From assembly GCA_934725535.1 (NCBI GenBank), contig CAKVBV010000059.1, positions 1 to 15,237 on the forward strand: a DNA stretch of 15,237 bases. The letters are read 5' to 3'. Below, piece after piece: positions 1 through 7,227 of the stretch; position 1 is the stretch's first letter, and each line of letters starts with the position of its first letter. The translations under genes and the position numbers were made by a program. The notes under the pieces are model-generated. The model saw nothing but the letters and a program-made list of their open reading frames with translations. It did no database searches and had not been told where the DNA came from. The DNA is from an uncultured Bacteroidales bacterium (GTDB taxonomy: Bacteria; Bacteroidota; Bacteroidia; Bacteroidales; Paludibacteraceae).

Positions 1-492
1 CCCCAATTCACCGGCAAACCCGTCGTGTCCATAGACCATTTGCCCGTTGATGACGATACCCGAACCGACACCCGTACCCAGAGTAATCATGATAAAGTCC
101 TTCATGCCGCGGGCTGCGCCATAGGTCATTTCGCCCATAGCAGCGGCATTCGCATCATTGGTAATGCGGGCAGGTATGCCAAACTGGTCGCTCAGCAACT
201 TGGCAAAAGGCACTTCGCCCTTCCATGGCAGGTTGGGTGCATACTCAATCATGCCCGTGTAGTAGTTGCCATCCGGTACACCGGCACCTATACCGCGTAT
301 CTGTTCCATGCCTCCCAGCGGCTCCACAATCTTGATAGCCTCATCATACAACGCCTTGACGTAGTTGGTGATGACGGGGTAGTCTTGTGTCTTGATAGAG
401 GTACGCGCCAACACGTGCCCGCGTGCGTCCACGATACCTAATACTGAGTTGGTGCCTCCCATGTCGAGGCCCATTACATACGGCTTTTCCAT
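1..492 (-). CDS. ROK family sugar kinase (glucokinase-like), C-terminus cut by window edge
   Basis: This is the N-terminal 164 residues of an ATP-dependent sugar kinase of the ROK family. The start ATG is at 490-492, and the frame runs open to base 1. Visible motifs are the phosphate-binding loop DMGGTN (residues 10-15), the catalytic region TNDANAAAMGE (111-121), the second phosphate loop TLGTGVGSG (138-146) and GFAGELG (158-164). The cysteine-rich zinc motif typical of ROK proteins would lie beyond the window. ROK kinases phosphorylate glucose, mannose, N-acetylglucosamine or similar sugars in the cytoplasm. The gene starts 19 bp after the stop of a sugar MFS transporter, so the pair probably imports a free hexose and traps it as a 6-phosphate. 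The exact sugar cannot be read from this part. An N-terminal kinase domain with no DNA-binding helix argues against a ROK repressor. Confidence 0.93.
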   Translation of the reverse strand, partial: MEKPYVMGLDMGGTNSVLGIVDARGHVLARTSIKTQDYPVITNYVKALYDEAIKIVEPLGGMEQIRGIGAGVPDGNYYTGMIEYAPNLPWKGEVPFAKLLSDQFGIPARITNDANAAAMGEMTYGAARGMKDFIMITLGTGVGSGIVINGQMVYGHDGFAGELG

Positions 493-511
493 ATAAGTAG
501 TAGTTTGATAA

Positions 512-1753
512 TTAGTCAGTAGGAATATCTTTATTCACGTTCTTGCTGCCGATGAGGGCGTAGAAGAATATGTACAGCAGTCCGATAACCGGCACGATAT
601 ACGACAGCAGATAGCCGACATGGTCAGCCAACATACCTTGGAAGAACGGAAGAATACCTCCGCCACATACCATAGCCATAAATATACCGCTGGCAGCGGG
701 TGTGTACTTGCCCAATCCTTCTGCCGCAAGATTGAAGATAGCCCCCCACATCACACTGGTCATCAGACCGCAGAGGAACATGACTATCATGCTGACAGGC
801 AGTTCTACGCCTTTGAAGGTTACCGCCCATGTCTCGGGGAAGAACATCACGCAGAGCAACATCACAATAGCCGTTGCTGATACGGCAGCCAGCATAGCCT
901 TGCTGCTTACTTTGCCGCCTACGGCACCACCCAGCAGACGACCGCACATCATCATCAGCCAATACAGTCCTACTACCGTACCTGCAATTGCCTTTCCTAC
1001 AGCAGGGTCGTTAGACATATAGAGGTTTGCCATATTAGGTATGCCTACCTCCACGCCTACATAGCAGAAGATAGCCACGGCACCCAACACGAAATGACGG
1101 AACGACATCGGGCTATATTTCTCTTTCTGTGCTTGGGTGGCTTTCTCAATATGCGGTTCAGGGATTTGGGTGAAGAATATAACCAAGAAGGCAACTACGA
1201 ATATCAGCATGGCTGCCAGCATAGCAGGGGCTGCATCAGCCACGGTGGCTCCTTCTGTTTGTCCGCCTATCAAGTAGCCCAACAATATCGGAGCCAAGGT
1301 ACCACCAATGCTATTGCATGAGCCGCCGAACTGTATGAGTTGGTTGCCCCGATTGCCACCTCCACCCAGCGTATTGAGCATAGGATTGACCACGATATTG
1401 AGCAAGCACATCGAGAAACCTGCTACGAAAGCACCGAGTACATACACGCCGAAACTCTGCGCATAGCCGCTAAGCCATTGGATACCTACACCGAGGAATC
1501 CTACAGATACTGCCAAAAGCGACGTGAACTTGTAGCCTTTGCGCTTGAGGATAATGCCGCCGGGGATACCCATACATGCGTAGGCAATGAAGTTAGCCAA
1601 TGTGCCCAACTGCGACAAGGCATTGGACGCACCGAATTGGTCTTTGACAATGACGCCCATTGACCCCGCAAAGTTGGTGACAAAGGCAATCATAAAGAAT
1701 AGCAGAAACATCACCACTATAGGCAGAATGTTTCGGTTTTGTTTGTTACTCAT
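512..1753 (-). CDS. Sugar MFS transporter, FucP/glucose-galactose type
   Basis: The 413-residue product is an inner-membrane major facilitator protein with about 12 hydrophobic segments, the usual length for the FucP-like sugar:proton symporters of Bacteroidota. The loop between helices 2 and 3 carries GIPGGIILKRKGYK (62-75), the MFS signature region. The segment with NPMLNTLG (123-130) followed by NSIGGTLAP (147-155), and the segment YVGVEVGI (231-238), are typical of this subfamily. Charged residues cluster in the central loop (about 199-218) between the two halves. The gene follows the peptidase gene by 29 bp and precedes the ROK kinase gene by 19 bp, consistent with co-transcription. Free hexose (glucose, galactose, mannose or fucose) is the likely substrate. 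The adjacent ROK kinase favours glucose, mannose or an amino sugar over fucose. Confidence 0.9.
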   Translation of the reverse strand: MSNKQNRNILPIVVMFLLFFMIAFVTNFAGSMGVIVKDQFGASNALSQLGTLANFIAYACMGIPGGIILKRKGYKFTSLLAVSVGFLGVGIQWLSGYAQSFGVYVLGAFVAGFSMCLLNIVVNPMLNTLGGGGNRGNQLIQFGGSCNSIGGTLAPILLGYLIGGQTEGATVADAAPAMLAAMLIFVVAFLVIFFTQIPEPHIEKATQAQKEKYSPMSFRHFVLGAVAIFCYVGVEVGIPNMANLYMSNDPAVGKAIAGTVVGLYWLMMMCGRLLGGAVGGKVSSKAMLAAVSATAIVMLLCVMFFPETWAVTFKGVELPVSMIVMFLCGLMTSVMWGAIFNLAAEGLGKYTPAASGIFMAMVCGGGILPFFQGMLADHVGYLLSYIVPVIGLLYIFFYALIGSKNVNKDIPTD

Positions 1754-1782
1754 ACCGTTATTTTTGTTTGTTTTGTTGTCAG

Positions 1783-3861
1783 TTACAGATTGTTCTCAAG
1801 GAACAGCATCAGTCTTCTGTGGAGGTGCTCATAGTTGCTACGGTGGCGCAGGAAGTGATTGTCGTCGGGATATATCTGCATCTCGAACTGCTTGCCCGCT
1901 TGTACCAATGCCTCGGTGTAGAGGAACGTGTGCTGTGCGTGCACGTTGTCATCTGCCAAGCCATGCACTATCAGCAACTTACCCTGTAAATCGCCTGCCA
2001 TGCGCGTCAGGTCGCTGTCATTGTATCCGTCGTCATTCACTTGCGGACGGCGCATATACCGCTCGGTGTAAGCAGAATCGTACAGACGCCATGTCGTAAC
2101 AGGGGCAATGGCAATGCCGCATTTGAAGAGTGGTGTCTCGCCTGCAGCCACGCGCGGTTGCTTGGTCAGACACATCAGACTCTCAAATCCTCCGAAACTC
2201 CAGCCTGTGATGGCAATACGTTTGCCGTCCACATAGGGCAGGGTTTGCAGATACTGTGCCGCGCTGATGTGGTCTTCCGCCTCTTTCAATCCGAGGTGCA
2301 TATAGGTCTCATTACGGAACGCCCGCCCGCGCGCGTTGGTGCCGCGGCTGTCCACACATACGACCACATAGTCCTGTGCCGCCAAGTAATACTCAAAACG
2401 TTTGCGCCATTGGTTCAACACCCGCTGACTGGCGGGACCGCTGTACTGGAACATCACTACGGGGTACTTCTTGCCCGCCTCATAGTGCATCGGCATCATC
2501 TTCCATGCGTGCAACTCATCGCCACGCTCGGTGCGGAATGTGAAGAACTCCACTTCGGGGATTCCCAGTGCCTGCCATACCTGCTGCACGGAATCATTGC
2601 TCAGCAGCATCTTCCCAGCGGGCTTGCCTGTGGTGTACAAGGTGTAGCGATTAGGGGTGTTGATGCTCTGATAGCAGTCGATGTATTGCTTGTAGTTGTG
2701 CGAGAAGGTCAGGTCGTGCGTCCCCGGCTCTGTGGTCAAGGGTGTAGTAAGGTTCTTGCGAATGTTGAGTGCAAAGCACTGACGCTCCTCAGGAGATGTA
2801 GCCGCTTGGTAGTAAAGCGTTTGGGTGGTCTCGTCGAAACCATACAGCCGTGTGATGTCACGCTGCTCAGGGGTCAGCACTTTCTGCTCGAAGCCTTGTG
2901 CCGAGTACAAGAAAGCCTGTGTGTAACCGTCTTTTTCGCTCAACACTATCACGCGATTATCCTGCAGCCATTGCCACGAGTCGAACAACTCATAGTCCAC
3001 ATAATACTTGTCACTCTCCTCACGGTAGAACGGTCTTGTTACAGTGGATTTCGGATTGCCGAGCAGCACCTCCATCTTGTTTTGGTCGCGATTCAGGCGC
3101 AAGATAGCCAATTCGGGCGTAGCGGGTTCTTTTCCTTTCGGGGTATTGGGCAGGTTGGTCCATTGAATGCGCGGGATATACGCTTCTTTCATCTCGGGCA
3201 ACTGCATGGTGCGAATCGCCTTGGTCTGAATGTCGTATATGCAGACTGTCGCCGAGGCGTTCTGTTCGCCTGCTTTCGGGTAGCGCAAGGACTCTATGGT
3301 GGGGTACTGTCCCGCCTGATTGATATAGTTCTGCCACTCGAACACGGGAACACCCGTCTCGTCAAGGCGCACGAAAGCCACCATTCTGCTGTCGGGTGAG
3401 AAGGCAAACATACCCGTGATGCCAAATTCCTCTTCATACAGCCAGTCGGCTATGCCGTTGAATATCTCCGGATTAGCATCCTTGGTGATAGGCACCTCCA
3501 CGCCCTCAAAACGCACCTTATTTATATAGAGGTTGTTGTCCGCCTTGGCATAGACCACGTATTCGCCGTTAGGCGAAAGCACAGCATCACGCACAGGACC
3601 GTCGCTCAACTTGGTGCGCGTGCCTTTTTGTGTGTCTATCAGATAATAGTCCGCCATAAATGAACGGCGGAATAGTTGCTTTTTGTTTTCATAATCAAGC
3701 CGATAGCGTCCTGATTCTGTGCCATTGAGCACACTGTCTTTCTCGTGCGCCGACATGGTCTTGGCGTTGTAGTTTCCGCCCAAAATGTCCGTAAGCATAT
3801 CGGCATTTGCCGTGAAAGGCAACGCTAACATCATAATCAAAAGCCACGTTTTACATCTCAT
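1783..3861 (-). CDS. Exported S9B dipeptidyl peptidase (DPP IV-like serine peptidase)
   Basis: This is a prolyl-oligopeptidase-family exopeptidase that removes N-terminal dipeptides (or tripeptides, if PtpA-like) from peptides, often after proline. An in-frame ATG at 3906 is possible, but the putative -7 promoter box at 3914-3921 would leave it almost no leader. The ATG at 3861 directly begins a signal peptide (MRCKTWLLIMMLALPFTANA) and gives 692 residues. Numbered from the 3906 ATG, the S9B signature DWLYEEE is at 154-160, with the glutamates that hold the substrate amino terminus. The alpha/beta-hydrolase domain carries GWSFGG (nucleophile Ser570), HGLADDNVH (Asp652) and DDNHFL (His684). 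The middle is the eight-bladed propeller region. Length matches Porphyromonas DPP IV and prolyl tripeptidyl peptidase, which cannot be separated here. It probably works in the periplasm or at the surface in peptide catabolism. The sugar transporter gene follows by 29 bp. Confidence 0.93.
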   Translation of the reverse strand: MRCKTWLLIMMLALPFTANADMLTDILGGNYNAKTMSAHEKDSVLNGTESGRYRLDYENKKQLFRRSFMADYYLIDTQKGTRTKLSDGPVRDAVLSPNGEYVVYAKADNNLYINKVRFEGVEVPITKDANPEIFNGIADWLYEEEFGITGMFAFSPDSRMVAFVRLDETGVPVFEWQNYINQAGQYPTIESLRYPKAGEQNASATVCIYDIQTKAIRTMQLPEMKEAYIPRIQWTNLPNTPKGKEPATPELAILRLNRDQNKMEVLLGNPKSTVTRPFYREESDKYYVDYELFDSWQWLQDNRVIVLSEKDGYTQAFLYSAQGFEQKVLTPEQRDITRLYGFDETTQTLYYQAATSPEERQCFALNIRKNLTTPLTTEPGTHDLTFSHNYKQYIDCYQSINTPNRYTLYTTGKPAGKMLLSNDSVQQVWQALGIPEVEFFTFRTERGDELHAWKMMPMHYEAGKKYPVVMFQYSGPASQRVLNQWRKRFEYYLAAQDYVVVCVDSRGTNARGRAFRNETYMHLGLKEAEDHISAAQYLQTLPYVDGKRIAITGWSFGGFESLMCLTKQPRVAAGETPLFKCGIAIAPVTTWRLYDSAYTERYMRRPQVNDDGYNDSDLTRMAGDLQGKLLIVHGLADDNVHAQHTFLYTEALVQAGKQFEMQIYPDDNHFLRHRSNYEHLHRRLMLFLENNL

Positions 3862-3904
3862 CGTTGGTATCATTGTATTTTCGGTTATACTCAATTCATT
3901 GCTC

Positions 3905-3959
3905 AAAAACGCACAAAGTTACTACATTTTTTTGATTTATGCAATAAATGTGCGTTTTT
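3905..3959. repeat. 11-bp perfect inverted repeat bracketing the peptidase promoter
   Basis: AAAAACGCACA at 3905-3915 is the exact reverse complement of TGTGCGTTTTT at 3949-3959, with 33 bp between the arms. The arms sit just outside the putative -33 element and partly over the -7 box of the peptidase promoter, where a dimeric regulator could block or loop the promoter. No regulator is visible in the window. Operator function is inference. Confidence 0.55.
3914..3948 (-). promoter_or_regulatory. Bacteroidota-type promoter for the S9B peptidase gene
   Basis: On the minus strand, TAACTTTG (complement of 3914-3921) matches the Bacteroidota -7 consensus TAnnTTTG. About 19 bp upstream is TTATTGCATAAAT (complement of 3935-3947), which contains an ATTG close to the expected -33 position. 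The same arrangement occurs upstream of the lipoprotein gene. Transcription would begin near 3908, which supports the downstream ATG at 3861. Confidence 0.6.
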
Positions 3960-4019
3960 CTGAAAGCATAGGTTATGCTAATAATTTTAACAATTACGTT
4001 TTTGACTCTGTGTAACGGT

Positions 4020-4052
4020 TCGCTATCCTCTCGCTATCCTCCTCTTATCCTC
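4020..4052. repeat. Three 11-bp direct repeats in the intergenic region
   Basis: TCGCTATCCTC occurs twice without change (4020-4030, 4031-4041) and is followed by CTCTTATCCTC (4042-4052). The period is 11 bp, about one helical turn. The array lies 62 bp after the stop of the SUMF1-like gene and about 100 bp upstream of the peptidase promoter. It resembles the larger 11-bp array at 11939-11991, whose minus-strand core is AGGGATA; here it is AGGATA. Nothing else was recognised in the rest of the 253-bp gap (3862-4114), apart from the promoter and inverted repeat. Confidence 0.7.
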
Positions 4053-4114
4053 TCGTTGGTAATGCGTATTTATAACTATTTACAATAGAGGTGTGATGTG
4101 GCGGTGGTTTCTTT

Positions 4115-5443
4115 TTATGGTCTGACAATCAGCCATAATGGCAGATGTTCGTCATTACTATGCGTAAATGATTGCAGTACAGGGTCTTCGGGTATGTCCA
4201 AGTGTATGCCGAGCAACTCTGTCCATTGGTTGGCACGTTTGCGAATGCGGCGGGAACGCTGTATATCCCGTGTGCTTTGCTGCCGTTTTGTGTGGCGGTG
4301 ATTGATGGTTACGGTGTCTTTGGGTGAGACCACTTGCAGGGCAACCGCCGTCTCCACTTCGGCGATGTCCGCCATAGCCAGTGCCTGACCGCTCTCTGTG
4401 CGTCCTTTCTCGATAAACCGTGTCCGCTCTTCGCGCGTCATACCCGTGGCGGGGCGCAGGGCTCTGCCTTCCAAATCCGAGTGCATGATATGCCGCCATT
4501 GTCCGAATGTTACGGGCTTCTCGGATATGTAGTAGGGCGTTTCGGCAGGTACGTACAGCATACGGAATGTGCGGTTGCTGATACGTATGCGGCGTACCAA
4601 TTGGGGTTCTTCCGGTATTTGCAGGGCGGGGTCGTCGGGTAGGGTGAGTGCCAGACGCAAACCGCAGTCGCCCATGGCGCGGGTGGGCAAGTGATAGAAA
4701 CGGATAGAGAGGTGGCGGTTGTCCTCGCAGTTGTCGTAACTGCCGCCGCGGGCTACACGCAACCGTCCCGTAGCGGGACCTTGAGGATTGGGTTCGGTGC
4801 CTAAATAATAGGGCGCATACCAGTCTTGGCACCATTCACTGACGTTACCCGTCATGTCATACAATCCCAGTTCGTTGGGCTGCCGCTGTGCCACGCGGTG
4901 CTTCTGGTTGCCCGCATTGTTGAGTCCCCAACTGACACTGTCGGCGATGTTGCCACCTGCAAAGCGGTAACTGTGTCCGTGGTTTCCACCTCGGGCAGCA
5001 AACTCCCACTCGGCTTCCGTGGGCAGGCGGAAGGTGCTGTTGGTGAGTGTGTTCAGTCGCTCAATGAATACCTGACAATCTTCCCAACTCACCCAACTGA
5101 CGGGCTTGAGCGGGTCTTCCCATTCGTTTATCTTGTTCCACTCGGGCATAACCGTTTGCCATAGGGCATTGGTGACTTCGGTGGTGCCGATGTAGAACGG
5201 ACTGAGAGCGATCGTGTGCATAGGTTGGTCGGAGGCGATGGGGTCGCTCTGCTGCTCGGGTGTCGCACCCATGGTGAATACGCCCCCTTCCACACGTTGC
5301 ATCTCCACCACCTGTTCCCCCACCCGAAACGTCAGCACCTGCAATGAGTCGGGCGCGATATACGCAGGTTTCTTGGCAGCACCGTTCACGATACCGCACC
5401 ACGCCGTTATCCATACTATGCCGATATACAAGTATCGCTTCAT
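4115..5443 (-). CDS. Exported SUMF1/FGE-sulfatase-domain protein, probably not a formylglycine-generating enzyme
   Basis: The 442-residue product starts with a signal peptide (MKRYLYIGIVWITAWC, cleavage near residue 22). Residues about 46-268 form a SUMF1-type domain: VEGGVFTMGATPEQQSDP (51-68), TTEVTNALW (87-95), PVSWVSWEDCQVF (114-126), RLPTEAEWEFAARGG (139-153), LYDMTGNVSEWCQDWY (194-209) and RVARGGSYDN (229-238). The cysteine pair used by formylglycine-generating enzymes is not present at the usual place: Cys239 stands alone, followed by Glu-Asp-Asn-Arg. A second, degenerate start of the same fold follows (about 291-320: FRMLYVPAETPYYISEKPVT, then FGQW), and then a very basic stretch (about 382-404) with many Arg and Lys. 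GldJ and GldK of the T9SS machinery also carry SUMF1 domains, but no gldL-like partner or lipobox is present. The role is unknown, perhaps structural or glycan-binding. The gene starts 87 bp after the methyltransferase stop. Confidence 0.85.
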   Translation of the reverse strand: MKRYLYIGIVWITAWCGIVNGAAKKPAYIAPDSLQVLTFRVGEQVVEMQRVEGGVFTMGATPEQQSDPIASDQPMHTIALSPFYIGTTEVTNALWQTVMPEWNKINEWEDPLKPVSWVSWEDCQVFIERLNTLTNSTFRLPTEAEWEFAARGGNHGHSYRFAGGNIADSVSWGLNNAGNQKHRVAQRQPNELGLYDMTGNVSEWCQDWYAPYYLGTEPNPQGPATGRLRVARGGSYDNCEDNRHLSIRFYHLPTRAMGDCGLRLALTLPDDPALQIPEEPQLVRRIRISNRTFRMLYVPAETPYYISEKPVTFGQWRHIMHSDLEGRALRPATGMTREERTRFIEKGRTESGQALAMADIAEVETAVALQVVSPKDTVTINHRHTKRQQSTRDIQRSRRIRKRANQWTELLGIHLDIPEDPVLQSFTHSNDEHLPLWLIVRP

Positions 5444-5530
5444 CTATGTTGTTCTGTTCTCAAAGACGCAGGTACTATATGCTGAAATTAATGGTTAATT
5501 TGTGGTAATTCATGTTTATTCCTTGGGCAT

Positions 5531-6682
5531 TCATTGCACTCGTTTGGCGGTTATGGTGAGTGGTTTGTTGCCGAGGCGGGCGGCAATGATGTAGAGGTTG
5601 CCGCCGTCACGGAGGTGGAGTTTGCGCTTGAGTTGGTCGGGGGTGATGGGATAGTTGCGCGTTACGATGTTGCCTTGGCGTGGCGGAGTGTCGGGGGTGC
5701 ACACTTCCCATATCCGTCCCGGGAAAGAAGGCTGTAGATAGTCGGAGGTATAGAGGTGCGTGTTGGGGGCGAACTTGTCTATTCCGAAATGCGCACTGAT
5801 GTAGTTGTACAAGCCTGCTTTGAGTATGGCGGCGTTGGGTTCGTAGATGTATTTGCCGATGGCTTGTGCCATGGTGGCAACGGCTTGTTGTTCGTCTTGC
5901 CGGCTGACAGTGAGTGCGCGGTGCAAATCTCCTGCCTGCCAATGCGAGGGTAGGTCGATGGCAATGAGGCGGCTTTGTGCTGTTTCGGCGGAGACGAGTA
6001 GTACCTCCTTCACCTCGTTGTCCACTGCTACGATATGGGTGTCCCATACCATATCGGGCAAGGCTCGTAGGGCAGCGGTGATGTCGAGCATGGGGCTGAG
6101 TTTGAATAATAGCACCTTTGCTTTGGTGCGAAGGGAGGGTAATAGTAGTACTGCATTGGGTTCGCAGTCTTCCAAGCGAAAGACTTTACCTCCATTCTTG
6201 TCGCGTCGGGCTGGGTCAAGGCATAGTATATCCACGGGCGGCATATCTTGCAGGTAGGTTTCTGCGGTGGTATTGTGAATGTGGATATTGGGTGCGTATA
6301 GGCTGAAGTTGTGTTCGGCGATACGGCACAGTTCCGTATTGCGTTCCACGTATTCCACCTGCCCGAAAGATTGTGCCATAAAGTAAGCATCCACGCCATA
6401 TCCGCCCGTGAGGTCGGCGATGTGTATCTCTTGCGGGGTGTGCCCGCAGAGGGTGGGGCGGGCTTTGAGTATTGCGGCTTTGTAGCGTGCAGTGGCTTCC
6501 GATGAGCATTGTTCGCACGACAGTCGCACGGGGTACCACCAGTCGTTAAAGGTCGCGAACATGGGCAGTTTGCGGGCAGTACGCTGGCGACCGTCCACCT
6601 GTTGGAGCATAAAACGAAAGTCGGTATCCGACAATTCGGGGTACCGACTTCGCTGTAAAGCCAACTGCTCGACATCTACCAT
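5531..6682 (-). CDS. Class I SAM-dependent methyltransferase with THUMP-like domain (PG_1098 type)
   Basis: This is a 383-residue cytoplasmic protein with no signal peptide. The helical N-terminal region is followed by a Rossmann methyltransferase core: IADLTGGYGVDAYFMAQ (88-104) is the SAM-binding motif I, YVER (111-114) is motif II, and LCLDPARRD (153-161) is the motif IV region. The C-terminal third (about 290-383), with LYTSDYLQPSFPGRIWEV, matches the ferredoxin-like plus THUMP-like ending known from the Porphyromonas gingivalis PG_1098 family. THUMP domains bind RNA, so a tRNA or rRNA base is the likely substrate, but the position modified is not known to me. The start is the ATG at 6680-6682, only 3 bp after the lipoprotein stop, so the two genes are almost certainly co-transcribed. 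This gene carries no export signal although its neighbours do. Confidence 0.9.
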   Translation of the reverse strand: MVDVEQLALQRSRYPELSDTDFRFMLQQVDGRQRTARKLPMFATFNDWWYPVRLSCEQCSSEATARYKAAILKARPTLCGHTPQEIHIADLTGGYGVDAYFMAQSFGQVEYVERNTELCRIAEHNFSLYAPNIHIHNTTAETYLQDMPPVDILCLDPARRDKNGGKVFRLEDCEPNAVLLLPSLRTKAKVLLFKLSPMLDITAALRALPDMVWDTHIVAVDNEVKEVLLVSAETAQSRLIAIDLPSHWQAGDLHRALTVSRQDEQQAVATMAQAIGKYIYEPNAAILKAGLYNYISAHFGIDKFAPNTHLYTSDYLQPSFPGRIWEVCTPDTPPRQGNIVTRNYPITPDQLKRKLHLRDGGNLYIIAARLGNKPLTITAKRVQ

Positions 6683-6685
6683 ACC

Positions 6686-7156
6686 TTACTTGGCAGGCGT
6701 GGTGATGACGATGCGGAAGTCCATTGTGTTTGGGTTGATGTCCACGTTGTCCTCGTAGGCGAAATCACTGGCGCGGTAGTTGAACTCTATCCAGCCAATG
6801 CCATAGGTGCAGTCCACGGTCTCGGTGTAGTAGTTCCATGTGGTATCGTCCAACTGCTCCTCATAGTGGCGGACATACGGCAAGAGGTGCTGAATGGGGT
6901 CTTTGGTAGCGCGGTCATATACGATATATGCCTGCACCTCACCATAGTCGAACACGTTATCCGTAATCTCGGGTACCCGTATGGTAGCGAAGAAATAGTT
7001 GTTGTTGTAGGGTGTGGTGTCTGTATTCTTAGCAGTGTACTGCCAATCCTGTGCATTAACAACTACGTTAACAACCTGTTGCGTACTATAGGTGTTGCAG
7101 TCGCAACTGACCAAAGTAGCCACAACAGCCAAAAGGAAAACAAAATACTTTTTCAT
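6686..7156 (-). CDS. Small lipoprotein of unknown function
   Basis: The product is 156 residues from the ATG at 7156. An earlier in-frame ATG at 7180 would sit only about 10 bp from the predicted transcription start and would spoil the signal sequence. MKKYFVFLLAVVATLVSC is a clean lipoprotein signal, with LVSC as lipobox and Cys18 as the lipidated residue, followed by DCNTYS. The mature part is beta-rich and acidic. It includes VPEITDNVFDYGEVQAYIVY, a pattern I associate with uncharacterised secreted Bacteroidota proteins, and ends in DFRIVITTPAK. Attachment to the outer or inner membrane is inferred. It heads a transcription unit with the methyltransferase gene, which starts 3 bp after its stop, and has its own promoter at 7194-7227. 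Confidence 0.85.
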   Translation of the reverse strand: MKKYFVFLLAVVATLVSCDCNTYSTQQVVNVVVNAQDWQYTAKNTDTTPYNNNYFFATIRVPEITDNVFDYGEVQAYIVYDRATKDPIQHLLPYVRHYEEQLDDTTWNYYTETVDCTYGIGWIEFNYRASDFAYEDNVDINPNTMDFRIVITTPAK

Positions 7157-7193
7157 ATTATGTTCGTTTATGTTATACATTCAATTCACCCTG

Positions 7194-7227
7194 CAAAGGT
7201 ACACAATTTAGGCGATATATGCAATAA
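7194..7227 (-). promoter_or_regulatory. Bacteroidota-type promoter for the lipoprotein-methyltransferase unit
   Basis: TACCTTTG (complement of 7194-7201) is an exact match to the TAnnTTTG -7 box. Upstream on the minus strand lies TTATTGCATATAT (complement of 7215-7227), at the same spacing as the near-identical element in the peptidase promoter. The predicted start near 7188 gives a leader of about 30 nt to the ATG at 7156. The box begins only 26 bp after the stop of the preceding gene. Confidence 0.7.

Noticed and set aside
25..441. 138-codon open frame on the plus strand near the left edge
   Set aside because: It is antisense to the ROK kinase, whose ATP-binding and catalytic motifs establish the minus strand as coding.
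2041..3399. 452-codon open frame on the plus strand
   Set aside because: It lies wholly opposite the S9B peptidase gene, whose catalytic motifs are clear. The translation has no signal, fold or compositional sense.
4115..5443. Sulfatase-activating formylglycine-generating enzyme
   Set aside because: The domain is present, but the needed cysteine pair is not, and no sulfatase gene is in the window.
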